Source: PALSA-1004 sp963829085 (GTDB lineage: Bacteria > Pseudomonadota > Gammaproteobacteria > Burkholderiales > SG8-41). Taken from it: 64,000 bases of DNA. Within the stretch, counting starts at the first letter, position 1. Each line of letters starts with the position of its first letter. A program made the translations under genes and the position numbers. Below the pieces are notes generated by a model. It saw only the letters and a program-made list of their open reading frames with translations. It was not told where the DNA came from and ran no database searches. Where the stretch lies: positions 186,001 to 250,000 of the forward strand of contig CAWHHJ010000012.1 in the NCBI GenBank assembly GCA_963829085.1. The letters run 5' to 3'. Positions 52,059 to 60,176 of this stretch are shown here, piece by piece.

Positions 52059-53039
52059 ATGCCGGGCATATTGAAGTCCGCGCTCGCGCTGGTCGCGATT
52101 GTTGCTACATCGGCGGCCGGTGCGCAGGATAACGTCAGAAGTTATCCGGATCGGCCCATTCGAATCGTCGTGACGTTTCCACCCGGTGGACCGACCGATA
52201 TCATTGCACGCGCAGTTGGACAGAAGCTCGCGGAAGCGTGGGGTCAACCGGTAGTCATCGATAACCGCGCGGGCGCTGGTGGAAACATCGGGACGGATCT
52301 GGTTGCGAAAGCGCCTTCTGACGGCTATACGCTCGTGTTGAGCAATTTCGGGCCGCTCATCATCAGTCCCTTCGTTTACTCCAAGCTGCCGTACGACCCG
52401 GTCAAAGATCTGACGCCCATCACGCTTGCGGCAACCAGCTGGTTCTTTCTCGTCGTCAACCCGTCCGTCCCCGCGACCTCGCTCAAGGAACTCATCGCGC
52501 TTGCAAAAGCAAAACCAGGGCAATTGACGTTCGCATCGGCGGGCAACGCGAGTCCAAGTCATCTCGCCGGCGCGCTGTTCCAGTCGGTGGCCGGCGTCAC
52601 CCTCACGCATGTTCCATATAAGGGCGGCGCGCCGTCCGTTGCGGCGGTGATTGGCGGTGAGGTGCAGCTTGCAATCGAGAGCCCGCCGCCGATCGTTCCA
52701 CAGGTCAAAGCAGGCAAGCTGCGCGCGCTGGGCGCAGCGCGGCCCGACCGGTCTCCGCTGTTGCCCGACGTTCCGACTGTAAGCGAAACCGGCCTGCCGG
52801 GATTTGAAGTCGGGTCATGGTATGGCTTTCATGCGCCCGCGGGTACGCCCAAGTCCATCATCGACAAGCTGAATGCAGAGATGGTGAAAGCGATGACAAC
52901 GCCCGAGTTGCGCGAACGGTTTGCGGCCGTCGGTGCGGAAACTATAGCCAACACGCCCGCGCAATTCCGCGCATTCATCGACGCGGAGCTCATGAAATGG
53001 GGCAAGGTGACGAAAGCTGCAGGTGTGAAAGTCGATTAG
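52059..53039 (+). CDS. Bug/TctC-family periplasmic solute receptor
   Basis: A 326-residue receptor. The signal peptide is followed by GAQDNVRSYPDRPIRIVV, giving four more residues than usual before the YP. Loops are FPPGGPTDIIAR and NRAGAGGNIGTDLVAKAPSDG, with Ser in place of the usual Pro before DGY. Further marks are HVPYKGGAPSVAAVIGG, LPDVPTVSETGLPGFEVGSWYG and WGKVTKAAGVKVD. It is 36 bases after the LIV binding protein gene on the same strand, so a receptor of the Bug type is attached to an ABC import operon. It converges with the MmgE/PrpD gene at 53087. Confidence 0.92.
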   Translation: MPGILKSALALVAIVATSAAGAQDNVRSYPDRPIRIVVTFPPGGPTDIIARAVGQKLAEAWGQPVVIDNRAGAGGNIGTDLVAKAPSDGYTLVLSNFGPLIISPFVYSKLPYDPVKDLTPITLAATSWFFLVVNPSVPATSLKELIALAKAKPGQLTFASAGNASPSHLAGALFQSVAGVTLTHVPYKGGAPSVAAVIGGEVQLAIESPPPIVPQVKAGKLRALGAARPDRSPLLPDVPTVSETGLPGFEVGSWYGFHAPAGTPKSIIDKLNAEMVKAMTTPELRERFAAVGAETIANTPAQFRAFIDAELMKWGKVTKAAGVKVD

Positions 53040-53044
53040 CGTTG

Positions 53045-53073
53045 GCGCGCGACTCCGCCCGCCCGCCGCGCGC
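53045..53073. terminator. possible bidirectional terminator hairpin
   Basis: GCGCGCG at 53045-53051 pairs with CGCGCGC at 53067-53073 around a 15-base loop in the 47-base gap between convergent genes. There is no T-tract on either side, so it could equally be a chance GC palindrome. Confidence 0.3.
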
Positions 53074-53086
53074 TGCGTGAACGCGC

Positions 53087-54469
53087 CTATCTTGTATTTG
53101 TATCCTCGTCTCGACGCGCGCCTTCGAGCAACGCCATGAACGTCCGCACGTTGCTGACATTCTCAAAATCGGCCACTGCGCGCACGATATCGTCAGCGGC
53201 TTGTTTGCCGAGCGTGCGTATCGTGCAGGCCATGAATTTTTTTGTGATCAGGTCGGCGGCCAGCGGTTCGCCGCTCGAGTGACCGATCGGACGGTCAATC
53301 GTTCCGGCGAGGTTGCGACCATCTTTTAGTTTGATGGTGATATCCGCGCCGAATTCAGATTGCTCATGCTCGCTGCTGAACGGGGCCGGATTGATCAGCT
53401 CCATCGCGCGCTGTGCGACAGGCGCTCGATACGCGTCGCCTTCGAAATGCTCGAGGGATAAACAGCGATCGGTGAGCGCGCGCGCCAGCACGTACTGAAT
53501 GCTGAGCTTTGCATCGAGCGCGCTGCGCGGCTGCGGGCGGTTGGTGTGCTCCAGACGTCGCCCGGATATTCGCGCGGTTACGTGCGTTACGTCGTTCGCC
53601 TCGACGTCGTGCTCGACCACCAGCCGGAGCATAAGATCGACTGCGGACTGCGTGCTGAGGCAGCATGGATACTGCTTGATGGCGATACCGGGCATTTCGA
53701 TATCCCACGGCGTTCCCCATTTCTCAAGTATGCGTTCGACGTCGTATGTGCCTGCGCCATTGAACACTTCGAGGAACCCCTGGTGGTGCTCGAGGGCGTC
53801 GGCGTTTCCCGTGTAACCTCCCGCAGCGAGCAATGCCGCGAGTAAACCGCTGCGCGAGGCCTGGCCAATATGCAATGGCTTGGCCATCGATCCTAGGTTC
53901 GATTTGAGTCCCGCCGCCATGGACGCGCATAGCGCAAGTGCGTGCGTAGTTTTCTCGGCGTCAAGGCCGAGCAACCGCGCACAAGCCGCGCCGGCGCCGA
54001 ACACACCGAGTGTCGATGTCGGATGCCAGCCTTTTTCATAGTGATGGAAGTTGACCCCTCGCCCGATCTGCGTTTCGATTTCGAACCCGGCAACGTATGC
54101 CGTCAGCACATCGCGTCCGGTCGCATTGCGTTCTTCAGCGATTGCCAGCAGCGCCGGCAGGATCGGCGCCGACGGATGGCCGCCGAGATTATCGGTGCAG
54201 TCGTCGAAGTCCAGCACATTCGCCGCCACGCCATTGACGAACGCAGCGTCCAGCGGAATTGTGCGCTTCATGGTTCCCCAGATCAGCGATGTCCCGGCAC
54301 CGCAGCCCACAACGCCTCTCGCGATCGTTGCGGCGTCCTGCGCCGATCCGGCAATGCCTACGCCCAAAGTGTCGAGCAAACCGATCTTGGCGTAGCGCAG
54401 TGCCGCCGCACCAACGTCATCAACTTCAGTGGCCGCTATCCGCTTCGCCAGCTCATGGGCAATAGTCAT
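53087..54469 (-). CDS. MmgE/PrpD family protein (first)
   Basis: A 460-residue protein of the 2-methylcitrate dehydratase fold. Visible are LLDTLGVGIAGS, NGVAANVLDFDDCTDNLGGHPSAPILPALLA (in part, with the conserved Asp-Asp and Gly-Gly-His-Pro), GWHPTSTLGVFGAGAACARLLGL, KPLHIGQASRSGLLAA and IKQYPCCLSTQSAVD. Family members include methylcitrate dehydratase, aconitate decarboxylase and immune-responsive gene 1, so dehydration or decarboxylation of a tricarboxylate is likely. It is divergent from the second MmgE/PrpD gene with 157 bases between. No prp genes are near, so the substrate remains open. Confidence 0.9.
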   Translation of the reverse strand: MTIAHELAKRIAATEVDDVGAAALRYAKIGLLDTLGVGIAGSAQDAATIARGVVGCGAGTSLIWGTMKRTIPLDAAFVNGVAANVLDFDDCTDNLGGHPSAPILPALLAIAEERNATGRDVLTAYVAGFEIETQIGRGVNFHHYEKGWHPTSTLGVFGAGAACARLLGLDAEKTTHALALCASMAAGLKSNLGSMAKPLHIGQASRSGLLAALLAAGGYTGNADALEHHQGFLEVFNGAGTYDVERILEKWGTPWDIEMPGIAIKQYPCCLSTQSAVDLMLRLVVEHDVEANDVTHVTARISGRRLEHTNRPQPRSALDAKLSIQYVLARALTDRCLSLEHFEGDAYRAPVAQRAMELINPAPFSSEHEQSEFGADITIKLKDGRNLAGTIDRPIGHSSGEPLAADLITKKFMACTIRTLGKQAADDIVRAVADFENVSNVRTFMALLEGARRDEDTNTR

Positions 54470-54525
54470 TTGAGCGATTTACCAGTCTAGTTATTCCGTC
54501 GGGAAGTGTAGCGGAAGGCGAGTAC

Positions 54526-54554
54526 TTGAAGCCGATATGAAGAACCGCTATAAG
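54526..54554 (+). promoter_or_regulatory. probable sigma-70 promoter for the second MmgE/PrpD gene
   Basis: TTGAAG at 54526-54531 and TATAAG at 54549-54554 are spaced by 17 bases, matching the consensus at four and five of six positions. Transcription would start near 54561, which supports the ATG at 54627 and argues against a start at 54537. Confidence 0.5.
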
Positions 54555-54626
54555 AGTGCCTCCAATAACTCCTTGCGCCGCATTCCTCGCCAGCGCTTGC
54601 AGCCGCCCTCAGTCGGAGAACTCCTC

Positions 54627-55994
54627 ATGTCACACCGTACTTCCCCGCAGTATCTGACCGCGCTTGCGCAGTTTGCGAGCGATACACGTCTTGAAGATGT
54701 GAGCCCGGCGGCTCGCGAACGAGCGCGCTGGATAATCGCTGACTGCATACCGGTCATTGCTGCAGGCATGCAGCAGCGTGAGATGAAGGCGTTCGCAGAC
54801 AAGCATCTTGCCCGCGCCGGCGCGGGAACTGCATGGGTCATCGGCGCCGGGCGGCGCGCGCCTGCAACGGACGCGGCGCTGCTCAATGGCACCGCGGGCA
54901 CGTGGCTGGAGCTCGACGAAGGCAACCTGTTTGCAAAAGGTCATCCTGGTATACAGGTTGTGCCAGCGGCGGTTGCGCTCGCGCAAGAAATGAATTCGTC
55001 TGGCTGCGATCTGCTGCTCGCTATCGCGCTTGGGTATGAGCTCTCTTCACGAGTGAGCCGCGCGGCGAACGTCAAGTTGTCGGTGCATCCGCATGGCACG
55101 TATGGCGTCATCGGTGCCGCTATCGCGGCGGGCAAGCTCAAAGGATTTGGCGCGGCGCAAATGCTCGAAGTAATCAACTGTGCTTCGACTATGGGCATGG
55201 CGACCAGCCGGCAGACCTTGTTGGACGGCGCGACCGTACGCAATATCTTTACGGGTCATTCAGGTTTCATGGGATTGATGGCGGCGCGGCTTGTCGAATG
55301 CGGTTTTACCGGTGAGATCGATAGCCTTTCAACGATCTACGGCAACGTAATTTCCGACACGTTCGACGCTGCGCATGTCATTGCAGGTCTTGGCGAAGAA
55401 TGGCTGATCGCACAAAGCTATTTCAAGCTCCATCCGACGGGCCGGTATGCCCACTCGGCCATCGACGCGCTCGAAGATCTGCTGGCCAAGGTTCCCGGCG
55501 TCAAACTGGAGGTCTCGCAAATCGAACGCATCGAGGTTCGCGCCTACATGCTTGCCGCGATGCTCGCGGAGAAACATATAGTCAGTAGTTTCGGCGCGCG
55601 CTTCTCAGTGCCTTTCGCGCTGGCGAGCATTCTCTATCATGGCCGGTCCGGGTTAACGAGCTTTGATGATGCAGCAGTCGCCAACGAGACCGTACAGGCG
55701 CTTGCTCAGCGCGTCGATTTGCAGGAGGACAAGTCGTTTACGGCACGCTATCCGGCCGAGCAGCCGGTCACCGTGCGTATCAAAACGAAAGATGGCCAGA
55801 CGTTTGAGGGACGCTGCATCGTGACAAAAGGGGAGCCGGCAAATCCACATAAGCCCGAAGAACTTATCGGCAAATTTTTTGAGCTCGGTGTGCCCGTATG
55901 GGGCGAGACGACGACGCGCCGGCTGCACGAGGGATTGATGCACATAGAGGATATCGACGATTTCGGCGCGTTCACTCGCGCGCTCGAGCTTTAA
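54627..55994 (+). CDS. MmgE/PrpD family protein (second)
   Basis: A 455-residue paralogue of the adjacent divergent gene, but only distantly similar. WLELDEGNLFAKGHPGIQVVPAAVALAQE corresponds in part to the Asp-His-Pro segment of the first copy, with Glu-Gly-Asn in place of Asp-Asp-Cys, and HPHGTYGVIGAAIAAGKLKGF and FKLHPTGRYAHSAIDAL follow. GGAG eight bases before the ATG at 54627 and the promoter at 54526-54554 fix the start. An SDR gene begins five bases after its stop. Role as for the family: a dehydratase, isomerase or decarboxylase of a tricarboxylate-like compound. Confidence 0.9.
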   Translation: MSHRTSPQYLTALAQFASDTRLEDVSPAARERARWIIADCIPVIAAGMQQREMKAFADKHLARAGAGTAWVIGAGRRAPATDAALLNGTAGTWLELDEGNLFAKGHPGIQVVPAAVALAQEMNSSGCDLLLAIALGYELSSRVSRAANVKLSVHPHGTYGVIGAAIAAGKLKGFGAAQMLEVINCASTMGMATSRQTLLDGATVRNIFTGHSGFMGLMAARLVECGFTGEIDSLSTIYGNVISDTFDAAHVIAGLGEEWLIAQSYFKLHPTGRYAHSAIDALEDLLAKVPGVKLEVSQIERIEVRAYMLAAMLAEKHIVSSFGARFSVPFALASILYHGRSGLTSFDDAAVANETVQALAQRVDLQEDKSFTARYPAEQPVTVRIKTKDGQTFEGRCIVTKGEPANPHKPEELIGKFFELGVPVWGETTTRRLHEGLMHIEDIDDFGAFTRALEL

Positions 55995-55999
55995 CTCAA

Positions 56000-56995
56000 A
56001 TGGCGATCCTGGTCACGGGTGGCGCTGGGTACGTCGGTATGAACGTTGTCGAGGCGCTGCTCGAACGCGGCGATGATGTCGTCGTGTTTGACGCAGGCGC
56101 GCAGCCGCCTGCGATTGCGCGCAGATTGCGCCCGTATCGCTCGCGTGTACGTATTGTGAAGGCGAGCGTATGCAATGCGGCTGCACTCGAGCGGGCGTTC
56201 GCGCGCCGTGCTATCGACGGCGTCGTTCACTGCGCAGCCGTTACTGCAGGACCGGCGCGTGAAGCGAGCGATCCGGCAATCAGCATCGACGTGAACGTGC
56301 GGGGCACCCTGAATGTGCTTGACGCTGCGCGCCGGCATAAGACGCGGCGCATCGTTTGCGCGAGCAGCGCCGCCGTATACGGTGAATCGCTGTATCGACT
56401 GGCGAGAATCTACGAGGACACGTCACCGGTGGCGCCAGTGACGCTGTATGGCGTTACCAAGCTGGCCGCCGAAGGTGTGTGCGTTCGTCTGCGGACGTTG
56501 TGGGAGATCGATGTGGTGTGTGCGCGTCTCGGTACCTTGATCGGACCCTGGGAGCGCGATACGGGCGTGCGCGATAATTTCGGCACGCATTCGCAGCTCG
56601 CGCGCTGTGCGCTTGCAGGAATGCCGGCGGTGTTGCCGGTCCATACGGTCCGCCGCGATTGGGTCTACAGCCGTGACGTGGCGCGCGGGCTGCTTGCGCT
56701 CCTTGATGTGAAATCGACGCGTCACGCGATCTATAACCTTAGTGCTGGAATCGATTGGGGTGTGCTCGACTGGTGTGCCGCGCTCGCCGCAGAGTATCCG
56801 CGCTTCAGCTACCGTATCGCAGCGGCGGGTGAAACGGCGACTATCGGGTATACAGATCGCGACCGGTGCTTGATGGATATTGGCCGGATCACCCACGACG
56901 TCGGATTTCATCCTCAATACGAGCCCGCGACGGCCTACGCGGATTTTTTGGCGTGGCTCAAGCGCACGCCTGATTTTTGGAATGCGCAGCAATGA
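56000..56995 (+). CDS. NAD-dependent epimerase/dehydratase (extended SDR)
   Basis: A 331-residue extended short-chain dehydrogenase. The NAD motif is TGGAGYVG near the N-terminus, the catalytic Ser lies in CASSAAVYGES and the Tyr-x-x-x-Lys is in LYGVTKLAAEG. The rest follows the sugar-nucleotide or hydroxysteroid-like epimerase layout, with NVRGTLNVLDAAR. The ATG at 56000 comes five bases after the MmgE/PrpD stop, and the longer frame to 55898 overlaps that gene. In catabolic clusters such proteins often act on free sugar acids or hydroxy acids rather than nucleotide sugars. A 105-base gap to the convergent Mrr-like gene follows, with nothing recognisable in it. Confidence 0.88.
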   Translation: MAILVTGGAGYVGMNVVEALLERGDDVVVFDAGAQPPAIARRLRPYRSRVRIVKASVCNAAALERAFARRAIDGVVHCAAVTAGPAREASDPAISIDVNVRGTLNVLDAARRHKTRRIVCASSAAVYGESLYRLARIYEDTSPVAPVTLYGVTKLAAEGVCVRLRTLWEIDVVCARLGTLIGPWERDTGVRDNFGTHSQLARCALAGMPAVLPVHTVRRDWVYSRDVARGLLALLDVKSTRHAIYNLSAGIDWGVLDWCAALAAEYPRFSYRIAAAGETATIGYTDRDRCLMDIGRITHDVGFHPQYEPATAYADFLAWLKRTPDFWNAQQ

Positions 56996-57100
56996 GCGAA
57001 CTCGTCCGCTGATCTTGCACTGCGCATTTCGCGCGCCGGAAGCGTTGGGACGCGACACCTCTCCGAGCCGTTGATACGGCGGCTGCGCGCTGCTAGAGCG

Positions 57101-57679
57101 TTAGCGCCGGAACCACCCTCGCTTCGAGCGCTCGACGCGCGCCACGAGTTCCGCCAGCGCCGCGTCACTAATCAGCTGGATATTTTTTTCCGTTGCATAG
57201 GCGCGCGCGTTCGCCGTGAAAGCGCCGGTCGTCACATAGATGCAATCCTGCGCATCGAGCGCCGGTTTTGCAGCGAGCAGCTCACGCAACGGGCCGATGC
57301 CCGTCTGTGCGACTTTCCAGCGCTTGCAGCTTACGATTGCTACGCGGCCCTTTTTGTCGACTTGAAGATCGACCGCTCCTTTGAATATTTCGATGACGCG
57401 ATAGCCGTCACGGCGAAACGCTTCGGCGATCAGCGCAGAGAAGTTCTCCCATGACATGCCGCGCATCTTCGCGATGATTTCGTCTGGATTGCTCACGCTC
57501 TGAGTGCGCAATTGCTGCCACCCTGCGTAAAACGCAATGCCAATGAAGGGCAGGGTTGCGAAAATCGCGGCGATGTCGGGCAGGAATTGGCGGACGATGG
57601 CAAATGACACGGCGGCGGCAGCGATGCTGATCCACCAGGGAGCGCGCGATAGCACGGAGAAGAGCGTGTCCTTACGCAT
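57101..57679 (-). CDS. membrane-anchored Mrr-like restriction endonuclease domain protein
   Basis: A 192-residue protein with two N-terminal transmembrane segments (about residues 15-31 and 37-54) and a C-terminal PD-(D/E)xK nuclease domain of the Mrr type (residues 75-175). Asp104 in GAVDLQVDKKG and Lys119 in IVSCKRW are candidate catalytic residues; the position usually Gln or Glu in [QE]-C-K is Ser117, which may weaken activity. The GMSWENFSALIAEAFRRDGY opening of the domain is typical. The ATG at 57679 is chosen over the frame to 57868, which would run through the divergent CoA-transferase start. Function may be cleavage of foreign DNA or another DNA-linked role at the membrane; it stands alone, without methylase. 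Confidence 0.85.
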   Translation of the reverse strand: MRKDTLFSVLSRAPWWISIAAAAVSFAIVRQFLPDIAAIFATLPFIGIAFYAGWQQLRTQSVSNPDEIIAKMRGMSWENFSALIAEAFRRDGYRVIEIFKGAVDLQVDKKGRVAIVSCKRWKVAQTGIGPLRELLAAKPALDAQDCIYVTTGAFTANARAYATEKNIQLISDAALAELVARVERSKRGWFRR

Positions 57680-57715
57680 AGAATACGGCTGAGGCCAATC
57701 AGGAATGCGGATTAT

Positions 57716-58918
57716 ATGAGCGTGACAACGTCGCCGCCATTGAAAGGGATCAAGGTCGTCGAGCTCGGCACATTGATTGCCGGCCCTTTCTGCACGCGTA
57801 TCCTCGCGGAGTTTGGCGCCGAGGTAATCAAGATTGAGTCGCCCGATGGCGGCGATCAGTTGCGTCAATGGCGCAAGATGTACGCAGGCACGTCCCTCTG
57901 GTGGTACGTGCAGGCACGTAACAAAAAATCGATTACGGTCAACATGCGCGTTGCGGAGGGACAGAAGATCGTGCGCAGATTATGCGCGGATGCTGATATC
58001 GTGGTTGAGAACTTTCGTCCCGGCGCGCTGGAAAAATGGAATCTTGGATTCGATCAGCTGGCGAAAGTGAATCCGCGGCTTGTCATGGTGCGCTTGTCCG
58101 GTTATGGGCAAACCGGACCGTACCGCGACCGCCCGGGTTTCGGTGTCATCGGTGAATCAATGGGCGGCTTGCGTTATGTAACCGGTTACGCCGACCGGCC
58201 GCCGGTCCGGCTCGGAATTTCGCTGGGTGACTCGATTGCGGCGCTGTATGGCGTGATCGGCGCCATGATGGCGATGCATCATCGCAATGTAAATGGTGGC
58301 CGCGGGCAGGTCGTGGACGTGGCGCTCTATGAGGCCGTGTTCAGCACGATGGAAAGTCTCGTGCCGGAATTCGACGTGCTCGGCTTCATACGCGAGCGTG
58401 CCGGCAACGCGCTGCCCGGTATTGTGCCCTCGAATACGTATCCTACGCGCGACGGCAAGTTTGTGATCATCGGGGCCAACAACGACGCGATCTTCAAGCG
58501 TCTCATGGCGGCCATCGGCAGAGAAGAGCTCGCAAACGATCCGGCACTTGCGACCAATGCAGGCCGCGTTGCGCGAACAGCGGAGCTGGACGGCGCAATC
58601 GCTGATTGGGCGCGCCGGCATGATCTTGACTACGTCCTTCGCGTGCTCGAGCAGGCGCAGGTGCCGTCAGGCAAGGTTTTCGATATCGCGGACATCATGC
58701 AAGACGCGCACTACATCGCGCGCGGCATGCTCGAGCAGCATGCCCTCCCTGACGGCAAGCCGATGAAACTGCCAGGCATCGTGCCAAAACTTTCCGAGAC
58801 GCCCGGTGCAACCGCATGGCTGGGCCCGCGTCTGGGCGAGCACAATGCCGAGGTCCTTGGAGCGCTCGGTTATGATGACGCGCAGCAGCGGGATCTGAAA
58901 CTGAGGCGCGTGATCTGA
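57716..58918 (+). CDS. CaiB/BaiF (class III) CoA transferase, second copy
   Basis: A 400-residue class III CoA transferase with GIKVVELGTLIAGPFCTRILAEFGAEV (in part), KIESPDGGDQLRQW, ENFRPGALEKWNLGF and GISLGDSIAALYG, where Asp172 matches the catalytic Asp of formyl-CoA transferase. Its DRPGFGVIGESMGG segment and PSNTYPTRDGKFVIIGANND place it in a different subgroup from the copy at 43735. AGGAA precedes the ATG. It is followed after 120 bases by a SsuABC/TauABC-type transporter, so the acid it activates is likely imported by that system. The 36-base gap to the divergent Mrr-like gene is too short for two full promoters. Confidence 0.9.
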   Translation: MSVTTSPPLKGIKVVELGTLIAGPFCTRILAEFGAEVIKIESPDGGDQLRQWRKMYAGTSLWWYVQARNKKSITVNMRVAEGQKIVRRLCADADIVVENFRPGALEKWNLGFDQLAKVNPRLVMVRLSGYGQTGPYRDRPGFGVIGESMGGLRYVTGYADRPPVRLGISLGDSIAALYGVIGAMMAMHHRNVNGGRGQVVDVALYEAVFSTMESLVPEFDVLGFIRERAGNALPGIVPSNTYPTRDGKFVIIGANNDAIFKRLMAAIGREELANDPALATNAGRVARTAELDGAIADWARRHDLDYVLRVLEQAQVPSGKVFDIADIMQDAHYIARGMLEQHALPDGKPMKLPGIVPKLSETPGATAWLGPRLGEHNAEVLGALGYDDAQQRDLKLRRVI

Positions 58919-59038
58919 CTAATTCGTGGCAAGCAGGTGCACCTGTTGAAAGCGATATCTCACCCGCGCTGGTTGCTTGACACCCCCATGCCGCTATGTG
59001 AGCATCGCCCGCAACGCGCCGTATTCCTGGAGAAGACC

Positions 59039-60070
59039 ATGCGTTCCGTCAGACCCCTGTTGCTGCTTGTACTAGCCGTCATGAGTGCCGCCACATGCGC
59101 TAGTGCAATTGCGCAGGCACTTGAGAAACCGAAAATCACAATCGCGGTTGGCGGCAAGAGTCTCTTCTACTATTTGCCGCTCACTATTGCGGAGCGCCGC
59201 GGATTTTTCAAAGATGAAGGTCTCACCGTCGATATCGTCGATTTTCCGGGCGGCGCACGTGCATTGCAGGCGATGGTCGGCGGCAGCGCGGACATCGTTT
59301 CCGGTGCTTATGAGCACACTATCAATATGCAGGCGAAAGGCATCAACATCGTCGGCATTGCGCTTGAAGGCCGCTATTCAGGCATCGTACTCGGAGTGCA
59401 AAAAACCAAGGCTGCTCAATACAAATCGCCGAAGGACATGAAAGGCTGGAAGATCGGCGTCACAGCGCCCGGCTCGAGCACTAACATGATGGTGAGCAGT
59501 CTGCTTGCGAAGGAAGGGCTGAAGCCCGATGCAGTTTCCATTATCGGTGTCGGCGCGACTGCAGGCGCCGTAGCGGCGATGCGCAAAGGCGAGATCGAAG
59601 CGATCTCGAATCTCGATCCTGTTATAGCGCGGCTGGAAGCTGGCGGGGATATCGTCGCTGTGGTTGACACGCGCACCGCCAAAGGCATGAAAGAAGTGTA
59701 TGGCGGTGCTTATCATGCCGGCTGCATATACGCGCCAGCCGATTGGATAAAGAAAAATCCGAATACTGCGCAGGCTGTTGTGAATGCGATGGTGCGTGCC
59801 GACTTATGGCTGAGCAAAGCGCGTGCGGAAGAAGTGGTGAGTACTGTGCCCGCTGAGTATTATGGTGATGATCCAACCATGTATAAGGTGGCGCTGCTCA
59901 AGAACATGGAAGGCTATTCGCCCGATGGCCTTTTCTCGATGGACGGCGCCCGCAATGTGTACAAGGTGCTCAATACGTTCGAACCGACAGTGCAGGCGGC
60001 GAAGATAGACCTTGCAAAGACGTTTGATAACAGCTTTGCGCAGAAGGCGTTGAAGAAGTACAAGCAGTAG
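59039..60070 (+). CDS. ABC transporter substrate-binding protein (SsuA/TauA/NMT1-like)
   Basis: A 343-residue periplasmic binding protein. The signal peptide ends near ASAIAQALEKPK. The ligand-binding body has VGGKSLFYYLPLTIAERRGFFKDEGL in part, GGSADIVSGAYEHT, and KGWKIGVTAPGSSTNM, all typical of the sulfonate/nitrate/taurine/NMT1 family. The ATG at 59039 is set by a GGAGAAG site; a frame to 58937 has no signal peptide. It is followed by the ATPase and permease genes, forming a complete uptake system. Ligands in this family range from sulfonates to phthalate and pyrimidine precursors; the CoA-transferase neighbour suggests a carboxylic acid. Confidence 0.9.
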   Translation: MRSVRPLLLLVLAVMSAATCASAIAQALEKPKITIAVGGKSLFYYLPLTIAERRGFFKDEGLTVDIVDFPGGARALQAMVGGSADIVSGAYEHTINMQAKGINIVGIALEGRYSGIVLGVQKTKAAQYKSPKDMKGWKIGVTAPGSSTNMMVSSLLAKEGLKPDAVSIIGVGATAGAVAAMRKGEIEAISNLDPVIARLEAGGDIVAVVDTRTAKGMKEVYGGAYHAGCIYAPADWIKKNPNTAQAVVNAMVRADLWLSKARAEEVVSTVPAEYYGDDPTMYKVALLKNMEGYSPDGLFSMDGARNVYKVLNTFEPTVQAAKIDLAKTFDNSFAQKALKKYKQ

Positions 60071-60176
60071 CTGCGTGTCGCGGAATCGCGCGCCGCTCGA
60101 CGGCTCGGCATCCGCATAACTCTCAAAGGAGCGCCGCCATACGGCCGGTACGCCGTTCGGTGATTCGGCGGTTTCT

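Noticed and set aside
53942..54490. 182-residue plus-strand frame over the first MmgE/PrpD gene
   Set aside because: It lies within the sense gene for MmgE/PrpD and has no family similarity.
54537..54626. Upstream start for the second MmgE/PrpD gene
   Set aside because: The probable -10 box lies inside this stretch, and the ATG at 54627 has a proper ribosome site.
56423..57058. 211-residue antisense frame over the SDR gene
   Set aside because: Complementary to the SDR gene end with no motif of its own; it has no ribosome site.
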